Assembly: GCA_964355015.1 (NCBI GenBank)
Contig: CAYHCE010000039.1
Location: 1-28,694 of the forward strand
DNA from: CAYHCE01 sp964355015
Lineage (GTDB): Bacteria > Cyanobacteriota > Cyanobacteriia > PCC-6307 > Cyanobiaceae
Direction: 5' to 3'
DNA: 28,694 nt
Below, one piece after another: positions 6,506 to 13,089 of the stretch. The notes below the pieces were generated by a model. The model saw only the letters and a program-made list of their open reading frames with translations. It did not search any database and was not told where the DNA came from. The position numbers and the translations under genes were made by a program. Position 1 is the first letter of the stretch; every line of letters starts with the position of its first letter.

Positions 6506-7753
6506 TCAGATCGGCACCTCCGCCGCCAGTGCCCGAGCAAACGCTGTCGACATGCCGAGATCAGAAGCCCACGGGTAGCTGCGGCAATGAACCTCGAAGC
6601 TGTGGCCCATGCTCCGGGCCACAGAGCCCGCATCGATCCCCAGCTGGTGACCCCGAAGGCTGTAGCTGTGCCGGAAGCTGTACGGCACCGCCCGTTCGCC
6701 CCGGGCTTCCAGCCGCAGACGCAACGCCTGCCAACCCTGCCGCCGACCCAGGTAGGTGTTGACCGCATCGGCTGCGCCGGGTCCATTCCCCAGTGGCGGC
6801 AACTCGATGAGGCCCGCCTTCCAACGATCAATCAGGTTCCACCGCTGGCGCCGGCCGTCCCAGTCCGTGAGCGGCAGCGGGTGAATCCAGCGCGGCGCCG
6901 TCATGCCACCACCGCTGCGCTTGCGGTAGCTGCACCACCACAGCGGCGCTCCACTGCGGGGCTCGATCCGCACCGCCAGGTGCTGCAGCTCGATGGGTCG
7001 CAGACCCAACTCCGCCATCAGGCGAATGGCATCCGCCCAGCGCAAGCCCGGCGGATCGGTGGGCAGCGAATCGATCAGCGCCAGAATCTCGAGGTCGGTG
7101 AGCGGGTCGCCCTTGCGGTGACCGGGAGCCACCTCAGCGGCCGAAACGCCAATGTGGGGCCGCAAATCAGCCGGTGGCTGCCAGCCCTCGGCGAAGTGCT
7201 CGCGCTCGACGCAATGGCGCAGGAACTGGGCCAGCGACTGGGCCCGGATCTGCCGGGTTCGGCTGCCCGCCGCCCAGTCCCTGAGGCAGGCATCGAGGAG
7301 ATCCGCCGGGCCGCTCGGCCCGCGCTGCCCATCGAGCAACGCCACCGCCATGGACAGCACCGGCTCATAGGTCTTCGCCCAGGTGCTCGGCTTGATGGCC
7401 GCACCGTGCTCCTGCTTCTGCCGCTGGAAGCTCACCAGGGCCTCGCCCCAGCTGGTCTGCCGCCGCGGCGCCTTGCCATCGGCGATGGCAGCCGCCTGCT
7501 GCAGATCGTGGCCCTGGAGGGTCAGCACGTAGATGTTGCGGACGCGAGCAACGATCGCCGCAACCTGTTGGCGGCCCCAGTCGAAGGGCAACCCGACCGT
7601 CTCCATCGGCAGGCCCTGACGACGCACCAGCAACCGCGCCGAGCCGCGGCTATTGCGAACGGCCCAGCCCATCGCGGTCGAGGTACGCACCGTGGCCCTC
7701 AGGCCCGACTCCCAGCTCTCGCCGCTCCCGATCCGAGGCATCCGTGTGTGCAC
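6506..7753 (-). CDS. int: Tyrosine-recombinase integrase
   Basis: A 415-residue protein starting at GTG 7753; the in-frame ATG four codons later is an alternative. The catalytic residues of tyrosine recombinases are visible: Arg252 in LGLRPIEL, a candidate Lys278 in YRKRS, Arg361 in YSFRHS, His384 in MGHS and the nucleophile candidate Tyr393 in RSYPW. The usual box-II histidine before Arg361 is Tyr358, a tolerated variation. The N-terminal 200 residues contain the arm- and core-binding regions. The gene is transcribed away from the tRNA-Pro fragment 108 bases upstream and convergently with the excisionase-like gene, the standard layout of a tRNA-targeting element. It would insert and excise the left element; whether it also mobilises the right module is open. 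Confidence 0.88.
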   Translation of the reverse strand: MHTRMPRIGSGESWESGLRATVRTSTAMGWAVRNSRGSARLLVRRQGLPMETVGLPFDWGRQQVAAIVARVRNIYVLTLQGHDLQQAAAIADGKAPRRQTSWGEALVSFQRQKQEHGAAIKPSTWAKTYEPVLSMAVALLDGQRGPSGPADLLDACLRDWAAGSRTRQIRAQSLAQFLRHCVEREHFAEGWQPPADLRPHIGVSAAEVAPGHRKGDPLTDLEILALIDSLPTDPPGLRWADAIRLMAELGLRPIELQHLAVRIEPRSGAPLWWCSYRKRSGGGMTAPRWIHPLPLTDWDGRRQRWNLIDRWKAGLIELPPLGNGPGAADAVNTYLGRRQGWQALRLRLEARGERAVPYSFRHSYSLRGHQLGIDAGSVARSMGHSFEVHCRSYPWASDLGMSTAFARALAAEVPI

Positions 7754-7769
7754 ATCCCGTGCACAAAAA
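7754..7769. promoter_or_regulatory. Inverted GTGCAC sites overlapping the integrase start
   Basis: TGTGCACA at the start codon (7747-7754) and GTGCAC at 7759-7764 form two palindromic hexamer sites about 11 bases apart. They would be well placed to control integrase expression. Binding by an element protein is inference. Confidence 0.3.
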
Positions 7770-7782
7770 CTAGGATGCTTGC

Positions 7783-7812
7783 CTACTCAGGCCTATTCAC
7801 CTCTAGTCAGGA
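7783..7812. repeat. Three 10-bp direct repeats: candidate integrase/excisionase arm sites
   Basis: The repeats CTACTCAGGC, CTATTCACCT and CTAGTCAGGA begin at 7783, 7793 and 7803, exactly one helical turn apart. They lie between the integrase start and the attachment core, 50-80 bases from it. Evenly phased sites here are typical of arm-type binding sites for integrase or excisionase. Confidence 0.6.
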
Positions 7813-7860
7813 AGCCAGTTCTGGCGGGAGATCCCAGGCCCAGAGCCCCCTGTGATTCAG

Positions 7861-7903
7861 CTTTGGGAGCACTAGGTCGCAGGTTCGAATCCTGTCGCCC
7901 CGA
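7861..7903 (+). other. attachment site: 3' half of a tRNA-Pro(UGG) gene
   Basis: The 43 bases fit canonical tRNA positions exactly. They run from the anticodon loop (TGG at 7864-7866) through the 3' anticodon stem (7869-7873), variable loop (7874-7878), T-stem and loop GCAGG-TTCGAAT-CCTGT (7879-7895) and acceptor strand CGCCCCG (7896-7902) to discriminator A (7903). No matching 5' half precedes it: position 7859 already breaks the anticodon stem. It is therefore the duplicated end left by integration into the tRNA gene, not a functional tRNA. Its orientation places the integrating element on the left, so the intact tRNA should lie left of the window. Confidence 0.82.
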
Positions 7904-8432
7904 TTGACTTTTCAGGGATTGGCCAAGGGCCATGTGAGCAAACAGGTGAGCAAATTATCGGTTTGCTCACTCCCCGGTCCAAGGGGATCCGTCCAGGAGC
8001 GGGCAGGCCTCGGGCTCAGCCCTCTGCGTCGGTCTGCTTGAGAGGATGGCCTCGGCGGTGGCCCTGGCGGCGAGCAGCCCGTCCAGCTGGCCCTGCGCCT
8101 GCTTCTATCCATGGGCCTCTGGTCCATGGCCTGGTGCCTGCTGGCTCGGATCCTGGCCCAGTGCTGCAGTGCCTTTTCACGGAGAATCCGCCGGAGCGGC
8201 TGCCGGCGGCAGTGGGCAGCCCAGTTCCAGAACCTGGAGACGCTGGTCACGGAAACAGCCAACACGGCTGGTTGGGGGGACTGCCCCCGTCCAGTGGACC
8301 TACCGATGGGCCGACCCAGGGGCATCGGGATCAACCCTGATCAGCCAGCTCCTCCTTGCGCGACACACAGGCGAGAGCGCTGATCAGAAACTCAAAGGCG
8401 CCTTTGCTCACTCAGGTGAGCAGCACAACCCC
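7904..8432. other. Attachment-site-proximal region with iterated GTGAGCAAA sites; no clear gene
   Basis: No recognisable gene was found. The longest open frames (for example 7912-8334 on the minus strand) have Arg/Pro-rich composition typical of GC-driven frames and match no family I know. Repeats are the main content: GTGAGCAAAC at 7934-7943, GTGAGCAAA at 7946-7954, its complement GTTTGCTCAC at 7961-7970, TTTGCTCAC at 8403-8411 and GTGAGCA at 8416-8422. The copies bracket about 430 bases between the attachment core and the second excisionase-like gene. Confidence 0.55.
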
Positions 8433-8669
8433 CTACTGCCGGAGGTTGCGCCGGCTCCAACCGGTGATGGTGGCTTCCACGTTCTCGAGGTGCCACTGCA
8501 ACGGGCCCCGTCCCTCGGTGCAGCCCCAGCGGCGGTAGTGCTTGCCTGGTTGCAGCACTCCCCGGAGCCGCAGCTGGCGGAGGGTCTCGCGGCTCATCCC
8601 CAGAACAGCACAGGCTTCGGCGGTGGTCACCCAGACCCGCTGACGTGCAGGTGTTGTCGGCGAATCCAT
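8433..8669 (-). CDS. Second excisionase-like MerR-type helix-turn-helix protein
   Basis: A 78-residue protein. The ATG at 8669 overlaps the stop of the KilA-N gene as TGATG, so translation is coupled and the start is secure. The N-terminal helix-turn-helix (VWVTTAEACAVLGMSRETLRQLRLRG) is followed by LQPGKHYRRW and a wing ending LENVEATITGW. This matches the left protein at 6219-6491, with its YSTLYRWRTYG, LKPGVHWRRK and LPRVEASM segments. An excisionase or small regulator role is likely. It is the terminal gene of the leftward operon and lies next to the iterated GTGAGCAAA sites, but no integrase gene accompanies it on this side. Confidence 0.64.
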   Translation of the reverse strand: MDSPTTPARQRVWVTTAEACAVLGMSRETLRQLRLRGVLQPGKHYRRWGCTEGRGPLQWHLENVEATITGWSRRNLRQ

Positions 8670-9469
8670 CAGCCACCTGCCAGCTGGGCACGGAAGCGCT
8701 TGAGGGTGTCGATCAACCAGGAGCGGCGGTAGCTCTTGACCTGGCGGGGAGCACCATCGACGTACTGCTGGCGCAGCGGTGGCTCCTGGCCGAAGTCCTC
8801 GCGATAGGCGGTGGCCACGAGCGTTCCCGCCGATCGGTATTTGGTGCGCGGCAGCACCTCCTGGAACACCTCCAGCCAGGCATCGCTCAGCGTCAGCTCA
8901 TCGTCCTCAGGGATGGCGGGCAGCATCCCCGAGCTGGCGGTGAGCACGTTGCTGCGCACGATGTCCTTGAACAGGAGCTCGTCGCGCTGATCCAGTCCGC
9001 CGAGCCGCTCGAACAGCCCGATACTGCGCTCCACCAAGGAGATCACCTCGGCTTCCCTGAGCCTCGGCGGGTGCGTCACCACCGGTGCCGGTTGAGCCTG
9101 TTGGACGCTCTCCAAGAACCAGGCGTCCATCCACACCGCGAAGGGTGCGCTGATCCAGCGGGCCAGGTCCACGGCGACCTGCGGATGAACCCATGTACCG
9201 CCGCCCTGGCCTTGGCGCGACTCGATCAGGTCAAACATCCGAATTCCGGAGGTTTCCGCGAGGGCGTCCAGGTAGGTCTGACACCGGTCGCTCTCGCGAT
9301 ACTTCGACCACTGTTTGCCGTTGGCTTTGCACATCGCCGTGGCATTGACGTAGCCATCAGTGGTGCGCCGTGCGATCGGCGTTCCGTTCCAGGAACGGGA
9401 GACCAAGGACTGGGAATCCATCGAGGCGAAAGGCATGGTTGGACAAGGGCGGGAGGCTGCTTGGTTCAT
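8669..9469 (-). CDS. KilA-N domain protein
   Basis: A 266-residue protein starting at ATG 9469, which overlaps the preceding stop (ATGA); internal ATGs at residues 12 and 17 are alternatives. Residues about 25-115 show the KilA-N fold: WNGTPIARRTTDGYVNATAMCKANGKQWSKYRES, then GGGTWVHPQVAVDLARWISAPFAVWMDAWF. KilA-N proteins are phage DNA-binding proteins, often antirepressors or regulators. The C-terminal 150 residues are element-specific, with a charged helix (LREAEVISLVERSIGLFERLG) and a basic end (SYRRSWLIDTLKRFRAQL) that recalls the C-terminal modules swapped among phage antirepressors. Its position after a small membrane peptide and before an excisionase-like gene is consistent with a lysogeny-switch role. 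The exact role is inferred. Confidence 0.78.
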   Translation of the reverse strand: MNQAASRPCPTMPFASMDSQSLVSRSWNGTPIARRTTDGYVNATAMCKANGKQWSKYRESDRCQTYLDALAETSGIRMFDLIESRQGQGGGTWVHPQVAVDLARWISAPFAVWMDAWFLESVQQAQPAPVVTHPPRLREAEVISLVERSIGLFERLGGLDQRDELLFKDIVRSNVLTASSGMLPAIPEDDELTLSDAWLEVFQEVLPRTKYRSAGTLVATAYREDFGQEPPLRQQYVDGAPRQVKSYRRSWLIDTLKRFRAQLAGG

Positions 9470-9768
9470 CGGCCTGAAATCGGTGTGACGGTGAATGGCT
9501 CTTCGGTGACAGTGCCTGCCTCGGGGCGCAGGACGGTGCTGGTGCCGATCGATGGCAGCCGCGGCGGCACGGGCCCAGCGATCACCAGCAGCAGGGTGCT
9601 CAGCTGGAAAACCAGGACCAGCAGCAGCAGCCGGTAGAGGTGCCGCAGGCTGCTCACATAGACGGTGGTGGTGGGCCGGCGGGTGCGGCAGAAGGCCGGC
9701 AGCTGCGGTTTGCCCCCCTGGGGGCGTCCGCCGCTAACACCGCCGCGGACACTGTGGAGGTGAGTCAT
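9466..9768 (-). CDS. Small single-span membrane protein, unknown function
   Basis: A 100-residue protein whose ATG at 9768 overlaps the SSB stop (TGATG) and whose stop overlaps the KilA-N start (ATGA). A basic N-terminal half (SLRHLYR) precedes one clear hydrophobic span at about residues 44-65 (LYRLLLLVLVFQLSTLLLVIAG), then a Pro/Thr-rich tail. The basic residues before the span predict a cytoplasmic N-terminus. No family is recognised. A phage Rz/spanin, holin-like or superinfection-exclusion peptide is possible, but the sequence does not decide. The coupled overlaps are the strongest evidence that it is translated. Confidence 0.55.
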   Translation of the reverse strand: MTHLHSVRGGVSGGRPQGGKPQLPAFCRTRRPTTTVYVSSLRHLYRLLLLVLVFQLSTLLLVIAGPVPPRLPSIGTSTVLRPEAGTVTEEPFTVTPISGR

Positions 9769-10361
9769 CAGAAGGGTGCCTCCTCGTCGTCATCGGCGGC
9801 CCAGTCACTGGAGTCGGTGCCGGTGGATGTGTTGACCGCGGAGTAGCCGTCGAGCTCGTCGAAGCCGTCGGTGGGATCGAGCTGCTCGTACGGCACGAAC
9901 TCGACGACCTGGATGGCCCGCGGCTGGAAGGTCATGCCGCAGCCGTTCTCCCCGTCCCAGTCGTAGATGTCGAAGGCGACGATCACCTTCGAGCCGTTGC
10001 CGATGGCGGCCCCATCCCAGGGCTGCTTTCTCGCGTCGACGATGCGGGGCCCTTCGGAGAGGGAACCGTCGCGCCGCTGGAACTGCGGGATCTTGAAGCG
10101 GACCACGGTGAGCTCGCTGGGCTTGTCCTTGTCGGCCTTCCAGGGGAAGCCCTTCTCAGCGCGGCGTTTGCGGCTGCCGTGCAGGGCGATGAACTGATCC
10201 TCCATCGCCAGCAGGAAGGATTGGGCCTTCTCATCGGTGTTGGCCAGCAGCAGATCGCAGGTCCAGGCGAGCGGTTTGCTCTTGTCGAGCTGATGCCTTG
10301 GGGTGATCAGGTGGGCCCAGCGCACGGCGGCGAGGGGCGTGCGGAACAGGTCCTTAGCCAT
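9768..10361 (-). CDS. ssb: Phage-type single-stranded DNA-binding protein
   Basis: A 197-residue protein. The start at ATG 10361 is preferred because it overlaps the RHH stop and begins the conserved core. The central block (PRIVDARKQPWDGAAIGNGSK, then VIVAFDIYDWDGENGCGMTFQPRAIQVVEFV) matches the OB-fold ssDNA-binding proteins of T7 gp2.5 style found in podoviruses and cyanophages. The C-terminal 40 residues are strongly acidic and end DDDEEAPF; an acidic tail with a terminal Phe is the classic partner-docking signal of SSBs. It would coat ssDNA and recruit the helicase, primase-helicase and recombination proteins encoded nearby. It is translationally coupled to the RHH gene before it and to the membrane protein after it. 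Confidence 0.8.
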   Translation of the reverse strand: MAKDLFRTPLAAVRWAHLITPRHQLDKSKPLAWTCDLLLANTDEKAQSFLLAMEDQFIALHGSRKRRAEKGFPWKADKDKPSELTVVRFKIPQFQRRDGSLSEGPRIVDARKQPWDGAAIGNGSKVIVAFDIYDWDGENGCGMTFQPRAIQVVEFVPYEQLDPTDGFDELDGYSAVNTSTGTDSSDWAADDDEEAPF

Positions 10362-10599
10362 GGTGTGAATCGGGTGAAACGGGGTCTTGATCGAAGGGAG
10401 GAAGCGGCGGCAAGCCAAAGCGCTCCCGCAGCAGGTGGTGCACCGCTCCGCTGGCGGAGAGGTTGCGGGCCTCCATCAGCTCGCGGATCCGCAGGTAGAC
10501 ATCGGTGCGCACCTGGGTCTGGATGAAGTGGCGGCCGGCCAGTGAGCGGGGCTGCTCGCCGTAGCGACGGGGCGGCCTGGGGCGATGGCTCGTGCTCAT
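10354..10599 (-). CDS. Ribbon-helix-helix regulator
   Basis: An 81-residue protein starting at ATG 10599, which overlaps the previous stop (ATGA). Residues 23-60 fit an RHH fold: strand HFIQTQVR, helix A TDVYLRIRELMEARN, helix B SASGAVHHLLRERFG. The N-terminus is Arg/Pro-rich and the C-terminus a short Pro/Asp tail. A dimeric DNA-binding regulator or accessory protein is likely. It is embedded between the ERF-like and SSB genes of the recombination operon and overlaps the SSB start by eight bases. Confidence 0.55.
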   Translation of the reverse strand: MSTSHRPRPPRRYGEQPRSLAGRHFIQTQVRTDVYLRIRELMEARNLSASGAVHHLLRERFGLPPLPPFDQDPVSPDSHHG

Positions 10600-11342
10600 G
10601 GGGCTGGCGGCGTGGGAACGACCTCTGGCTCCTGGCCCTGGCATTCCTCGAGGAAGCGCTCGATGAAGTCGCCGTGGTGGCGCTGGGTGATGCGATCACC
10701 GATCGAGCGGGCACTGCGGGGCACCTGGAAGTGCTCGCGGAACGCATGGGTGAGCTCGCGGCGAACGGCCGGCGGCAGATCCAGCACCCGGCGGTGGTAG
10801 CCGCTGATCTCCTCGGGCGTCAGTGGAAGCAGTGCTGGGTCGCCACCTTCATCGGGGTTGGCGCTGCTGCCGGCCAGGGCCTCGACCTGCTGGCCTGAAG
10901 CTTGTGCCTCAACATCGGGCTCCGGCCGAGCCGCAGTCGTCAGCGGTGCATCAGACTTGTTGATCCCATTCTGTTCTGCGCTGTCACAGGGCTTTGCAGT
11001 CCGAGCCTGCGCGGACACAGGAATGCCCAGTAGCATGGCCAGCATCAAGCCGGTCATGTCCGCCAGACCGCCGGGCTCGTCGGCCCAGGTCTCGCTGCTG
11101 AGCTCAGCGCCAGCGGCGTGCCGCACCGTGACCTGCAGCCTGGAGCGGCCCTGCTGCTCGTCCAGTTGGGCTGACCAGCTGATGTCCTGGCGGAAGACAG
11201 GGCGGGCAGCTTCCGCGACGGCTCCAAGGTCGGAGGAGGGAATGACGGTGACCTCGGCCTGGAATGAGGCCAGGGCGTGGGTGAGCTGTTGCTCAGGGGA
11301 TGGATGGCACAGGCCCTCCACGGGCCTGGATGGTGTGACCAT
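10596..11342 (-). CDS. Diverged ERF-like annealing protein
   Basis: A 248-residue protein. Three short segments match the ERF plan in order: ALASFQAEVTVIP near residue 23, DLGAVAEAARPVF near residue 38, and DMTGLMLAMLLGIP near residue 95. The last resembles the family's Y-x-RRYA-x-x-x-x-LGI helix but lacks its arginines. The middle is low-complexity. The C-terminus (ISGYHRRVLDLPPAVRRELTHAFREHF) looks like an independent helical domain. It is the first gene of a leftward operon behind the promoter at 11378-11428, followed by RHH and SSB genes, exactly where an annealing protein is expected. The family call is tentative because the canonical signature is degraded; it could instead be a different recombination mediator. 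Confidence 0.42.
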   Translation of the reverse strand: MVTPSRPVEGLCHPSPEQQLTHALASFQAEVTVIPSSDLGAVAEAARPVFRQDISWSAQLDEQQGRSRLQVTVRHAAGAELSSETWADEPGGLADMTGLMLAMLLGIPVSAQARTAKPCDSAEQNGINKSDAPLTTAARPEPDVEAQASGQQVEALAGSSANPDEGGDPALLPLTPEEISGYHRRVLDLPPAVRRELTHAFREHFQVPRSARSIGDRITQRHHGDFIERFLEECQGQEPEVVPTPPAP

Positions 11343-11377
11343 GGCGAATCAGATCGGGCGGATGCCCGCTGAGCGGA

Positions 11378-11428
11378 ATCTTAGGGCTCTTTACTTGTAG
11401 CCGCATTAGTAGCGGCTGTTAATTCCTA
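11378..11428 (-). promoter_or_regulatory. Promoter-operator of the leftward recombination operon
   Basis: Read on the minus strand: TAGGAATTAACAGCCGC (11428-11412), a 7-base spacer, GCGGCT (11404-11399), then AGAGCC and a -10 TAAGAT (11383-11378). AGCCGC and GCGGCT form a perfect 6-bp dyad. A -35-like hexamer ATGCGG ends 17 bases before the -10 and overlaps the dyad. The whole arrangement recurs at 18953-19004 on the other strand. Repression by the adjacent XRE-like protein is the simplest inference. Confidence 0.68.
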
Positions 11429-11432
11429 GCCA

Positions 11433-12158
11433 TCAGGTTGTGACGGGCCTCTTGCCCTTTCCGCTGCCAGGTTTGCGCGGCTGGCGGTGGGCGGTCTCCC
11501 ACTGGTCCAGCCAGCGCTTGGGCTGATACAGGTCGCCCTCGATCCAGAGGGGGGCAAGCTCCTCGGGCTTGTAGTCGCCAAAGCCCGTGAGGACGGCATA
11601 GAAGCGCTTGCGGTGCTCCTCGCTGGCTTCTGCCGCCAGGGCGGTGATGGCGTCGCTGGGATCGAGCTCGCACTCGTCGACCACCCGCCGCAGTTGGTTG
11701 CGCAACTTGGCCGACAGCTCGGTGGCCTTGCGCTGGCCGATAGTCGGGGCCGGCGTGGTGCGGAACGCATCCGGCACCTCCCGCAGGCCGCAGTAGCAGG
11801 CCCAGAATTCCAGCGGCGTCCAGACCGGGCAGTCGTTGTCCCCGATGGGAACCGAGCCCTCAAGCTTCTCCTTGATCGCCTGATCCTTGAGCGGACCCCA
11901 CTCCTTCTCACCCCCAGCGATGCGACGGTTGAGCTCGCCCAGCTGCCAGAAGGCCTTCTGACGGAGCTCGCCCGCCTTGCCCTGCTCGATCACCGAGAGG
12001 TTGCCGTAGGAGATCGTCTCGAAGCCAACCTCTTCCGCCCAGCTGCAGGCGGTGTATTGAGTCCAGCCGTTGCGTCTGCGCCAGTTCAGCAGCATGCGTC
12101 CGAATGCAGCACGGTTCTCCTCCTGGCGCTCAAGCAGCTCCGCGTAGGTGATGGCCAC
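11433..12158 (-). CDS. Diverged XRE-like repressor, right-element paralogue
   Basis: A 241-residue protein starting at ATG 12158. Residues 18-65 form a probable XRE-type helix-turn-helix: FGRMLLNWRRRNGW, CSWAEEVGFETISYGNLSVIEQGK, then FWQLGELNRRIAG. The left-element protein at 1127-1834 has the same framework. The middle holds a Trp/Cys-rich segment (TPLEFWACYCGLREVPDAF), then a helical block (LRNQLRRVVDECELDPSDAITALAAEA), and the C-terminus is basic (RQPRKPGSGKGKR). Two stacked inverted repeats lie directly upstream, consistent with autoregulation. It sits immediately before the promoter-operator at 11378-11428, the expected place for the element's master regulator. The target is inferred from position and from duplicated operators, not shown. 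Confidence 0.62.
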   Translation of the reverse strand: MAITYAELLERQEENRAAFGRMLLNWRRRNGWTQYTACSWAEEVGFETISYGNLSVIEQGKAGELRQKAFWQLGELNRRIAGGEKEWGPLKDQAIKEKLEGSVPIGDNDCPVWTPLEFWACYCGLREVPDAFRTTPAPTIGQRKATELSAKLRNQLRRVVDECELDPSDAITALAAEASEEHRKRFYAVLTGFGDYKPEELAPLWIEGDLYQPKRWLDQWETAHRQPRKPGSGKGKRPVTT

Positions 12159-12163
12159 GTTCT

Positions 12164-12192
12164 GAACTCCGAGTTCTTAGCGGGAAGCTAAG
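12164..12192 (-). promoter_or_regulatory. Two adjoining inverted repeats upstream of the repressor gene
   Basis: GAACT-CCG-AGTTC (12164-12176) and CTTAGC-GGGAA-GCTAAG (12176-12192) are both perfect dyads and share one base. They begin six bases before the repressor start codon, so a bound protein or an mRNA structure would affect repressor expression. TTGCCA on the minus strand near 12200 is a possible -35. Confidence 0.5.
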
Positions 12193-12219
12193 ACATACTT
12201 GGCAAGCGCAGCCAGAGCC

Positions 12220-12239
12220 TGTCATGTCTTGGCATGACA
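12220..12239 (-). terminator. Hairpin over the stop codon of the 59-residue gene
   Basis: TGTCATG, a 6-base loop, then CATGACA is a perfect 7-bp inverted repeat that includes the stop codon of the gene ending at 12222. No T-run follows on the minus strand, so it may be a weak terminator, a transcript-stabilising hairpin or an operator. Confidence 0.35.
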
Positions 12240-12401
12240 GACCCGGTCATAACCAAGCCTGTAGAGGATGTGCTTGGCCTGTTGCCCAGTGATCGCTTTC
12301 CCTGTCTCCACCTGCAGTCTCAAAGCCAAGGTGTAGGGGTGCTCGCCGGGGTGGGCCTGAGCCAGCCGCCTGAGCTGCCGCTGCAGTTCTGCCGGATCCA
12401 T
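12222..12401 (-). CDS. 59-residue helical protein, unknown function
   Basis: This gene starts at ATG 12401, overlapping the VRR-NUC stop as TGATG, which supports it as a coupled gene. The product is short, helical and basic (ELQRQLRRLAQAHPGEHPYTLALRLQ, then ITGQQAKHILYRLGYDR). The second part could be a helix-turn-helix-like half, but no family is recognised. It ends inside a perfect hairpin. A DNA-binding accessory to the nuclease is possible from position only. Confidence 0.5.
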   Translation of the reverse strand: MDPAELQRQLRRLAQAHPGEHPYTLALRLQVETGKAITGQQAKHILYRLGYDRVCHAKT

Positions 12402-12778
12402 CAGCGGCTCAGCCGTATCGAGCTCGTCACGGCGAGCGACTGCTCGGCCTCCTCGATGGAGCGGCATACGGCCGCCAAACCCCCGAGCTGCTCCACGAGC
12501 TGCAGAAAGGCCCGCTGCTCGGCGCTGACGGCCCCATGGGGGGTCTTGATCTCCAGGGCGACGAACTGGGCGATGCGCTGGCCCACCATCTCGGGCGTGA
12601 TCTCCAGCGACCGCAGGCCGATCAGGTCGCTGCTGCCTCTGCACAACCCGAAACGCACCAGGCGGCCCTGCTGATCAACCAGGGCACCGGTGTTGTTGCG
12701 CCACAGCCGCACCGGCCCATAGCCGCAGGCCAGGCGGATGCGCTGCTGGATCTCGTATTCGCTGGGGGAGGAGGCCAT
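12401..12778 (-). CDS. VRR-NUC family nuclease
   Basis: A 125-residue protein with the compact VRR-NUC plan. Glu9 lies in the first helix, RLWRNNTGA is the strand after it, then GLCRGSSDLIG carries Asp51, ALEIKT carries Glu76-x-Lys78, and a helix contains Gln88 (SAEQRAFLQLVEQLGG), followed by AAVCRSIEEA. All expected catalytic residues of the PD-(D/E)XK fold are present. Phage-encoded stand-alone VRR-NUC proteins are thought to act as structure-specific or Holliday junction nucleases during replication and recombination. It heads a short leftward unit with a 59-residue gene and is divergent from a toxin-antitoxin pair. It may do the job that the altered resolvase-like protein of the left element does, or once did, there. 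Confidence 0.82.
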   Translation of the reverse strand: MASSPSEYEIQQRIRLACGYGPVRLWRNNTGALVDQQGRLVRFGLCRGSSDLIGLRSLEITPEMVGQRIAQFVALEIKTPHGAVSAEQRAFLQLVEQLGGLAAVCRSIEEAEQSLAVTSSIRLSR

Positions 12779-12840
12779 GCCTCCTGTTGCCGTGTTGGCC
12801 AGGCCTCGCCCCAGGATCCCGTTTAGAGTTGGTCATCTAG

Positions 12841-13089
12841 ATGGACAACGGCATGAAGCAAGTCACGGTGGCGGAGGCCAAGGCCCAGCTTTCGAGCCTG
12901 CTCGACACGGTGGAGAAAGGCCAGCCGGTGGTGATCACCCGCCGCGGCAAGGCCATCGCTGAGCTGGTCCCTAGGCATGCGGTGCGAGATCTCCTGCCCC
13001 AGCTTCAGGCTCTGCGGGACTCCCTGCCACATCAGGCCACCAGCGGCGTTGAGACCATGCGCGCGCTGCGGGATGAAGACGCCTCCTGA
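12841..13089 (+). CDS. Phd/YefM-family antitoxin
   Basis: An 82-residue protein (78 if translation starts at the ATG at 12853). The core QVTVAEAKAQLSSLLDTVEKGQPVVITRRGKAIAELVP is the standard Phd/YefM DNA-binding fold: strand, helix, turn, then the R-x-G-K-x-x-A wing. The C-terminal 35 residues form the toxin-binding tail. Its stop overlaps the toxin start as TGATG. It should neutralise the PIN toxin and autorepress the pair. A TAGAGT element before the start could be the -10. The pair sits between two leftward genes and is transcribed rightward, so it looks like an independently inserted addiction or defence cassette. Confidence 0.85.
   Translation: MDNGMKQVTVAEAKAQLSSLLDTVEKGQPVVITRRGKAIAELVPRHAVRDLLPQLQALRDSLPHQATSGVETMRALRDEDAS

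Noticed and set aside
7861..7903. Functional tRNA-Pro gene
   Set aside because: Only the anticodon loop and 3' half are present. The upstream bases do not form the anticodon 5' stem, D-arm or acceptor 5' strand.
7912..8334. Integrase remnant or hypothetical gene near the attachment core
   Set aside because: Translation in the longest frames gives no tyrosine-recombinase boxes and Arg/Pro-rich composition; treated as non-coding with repeats.
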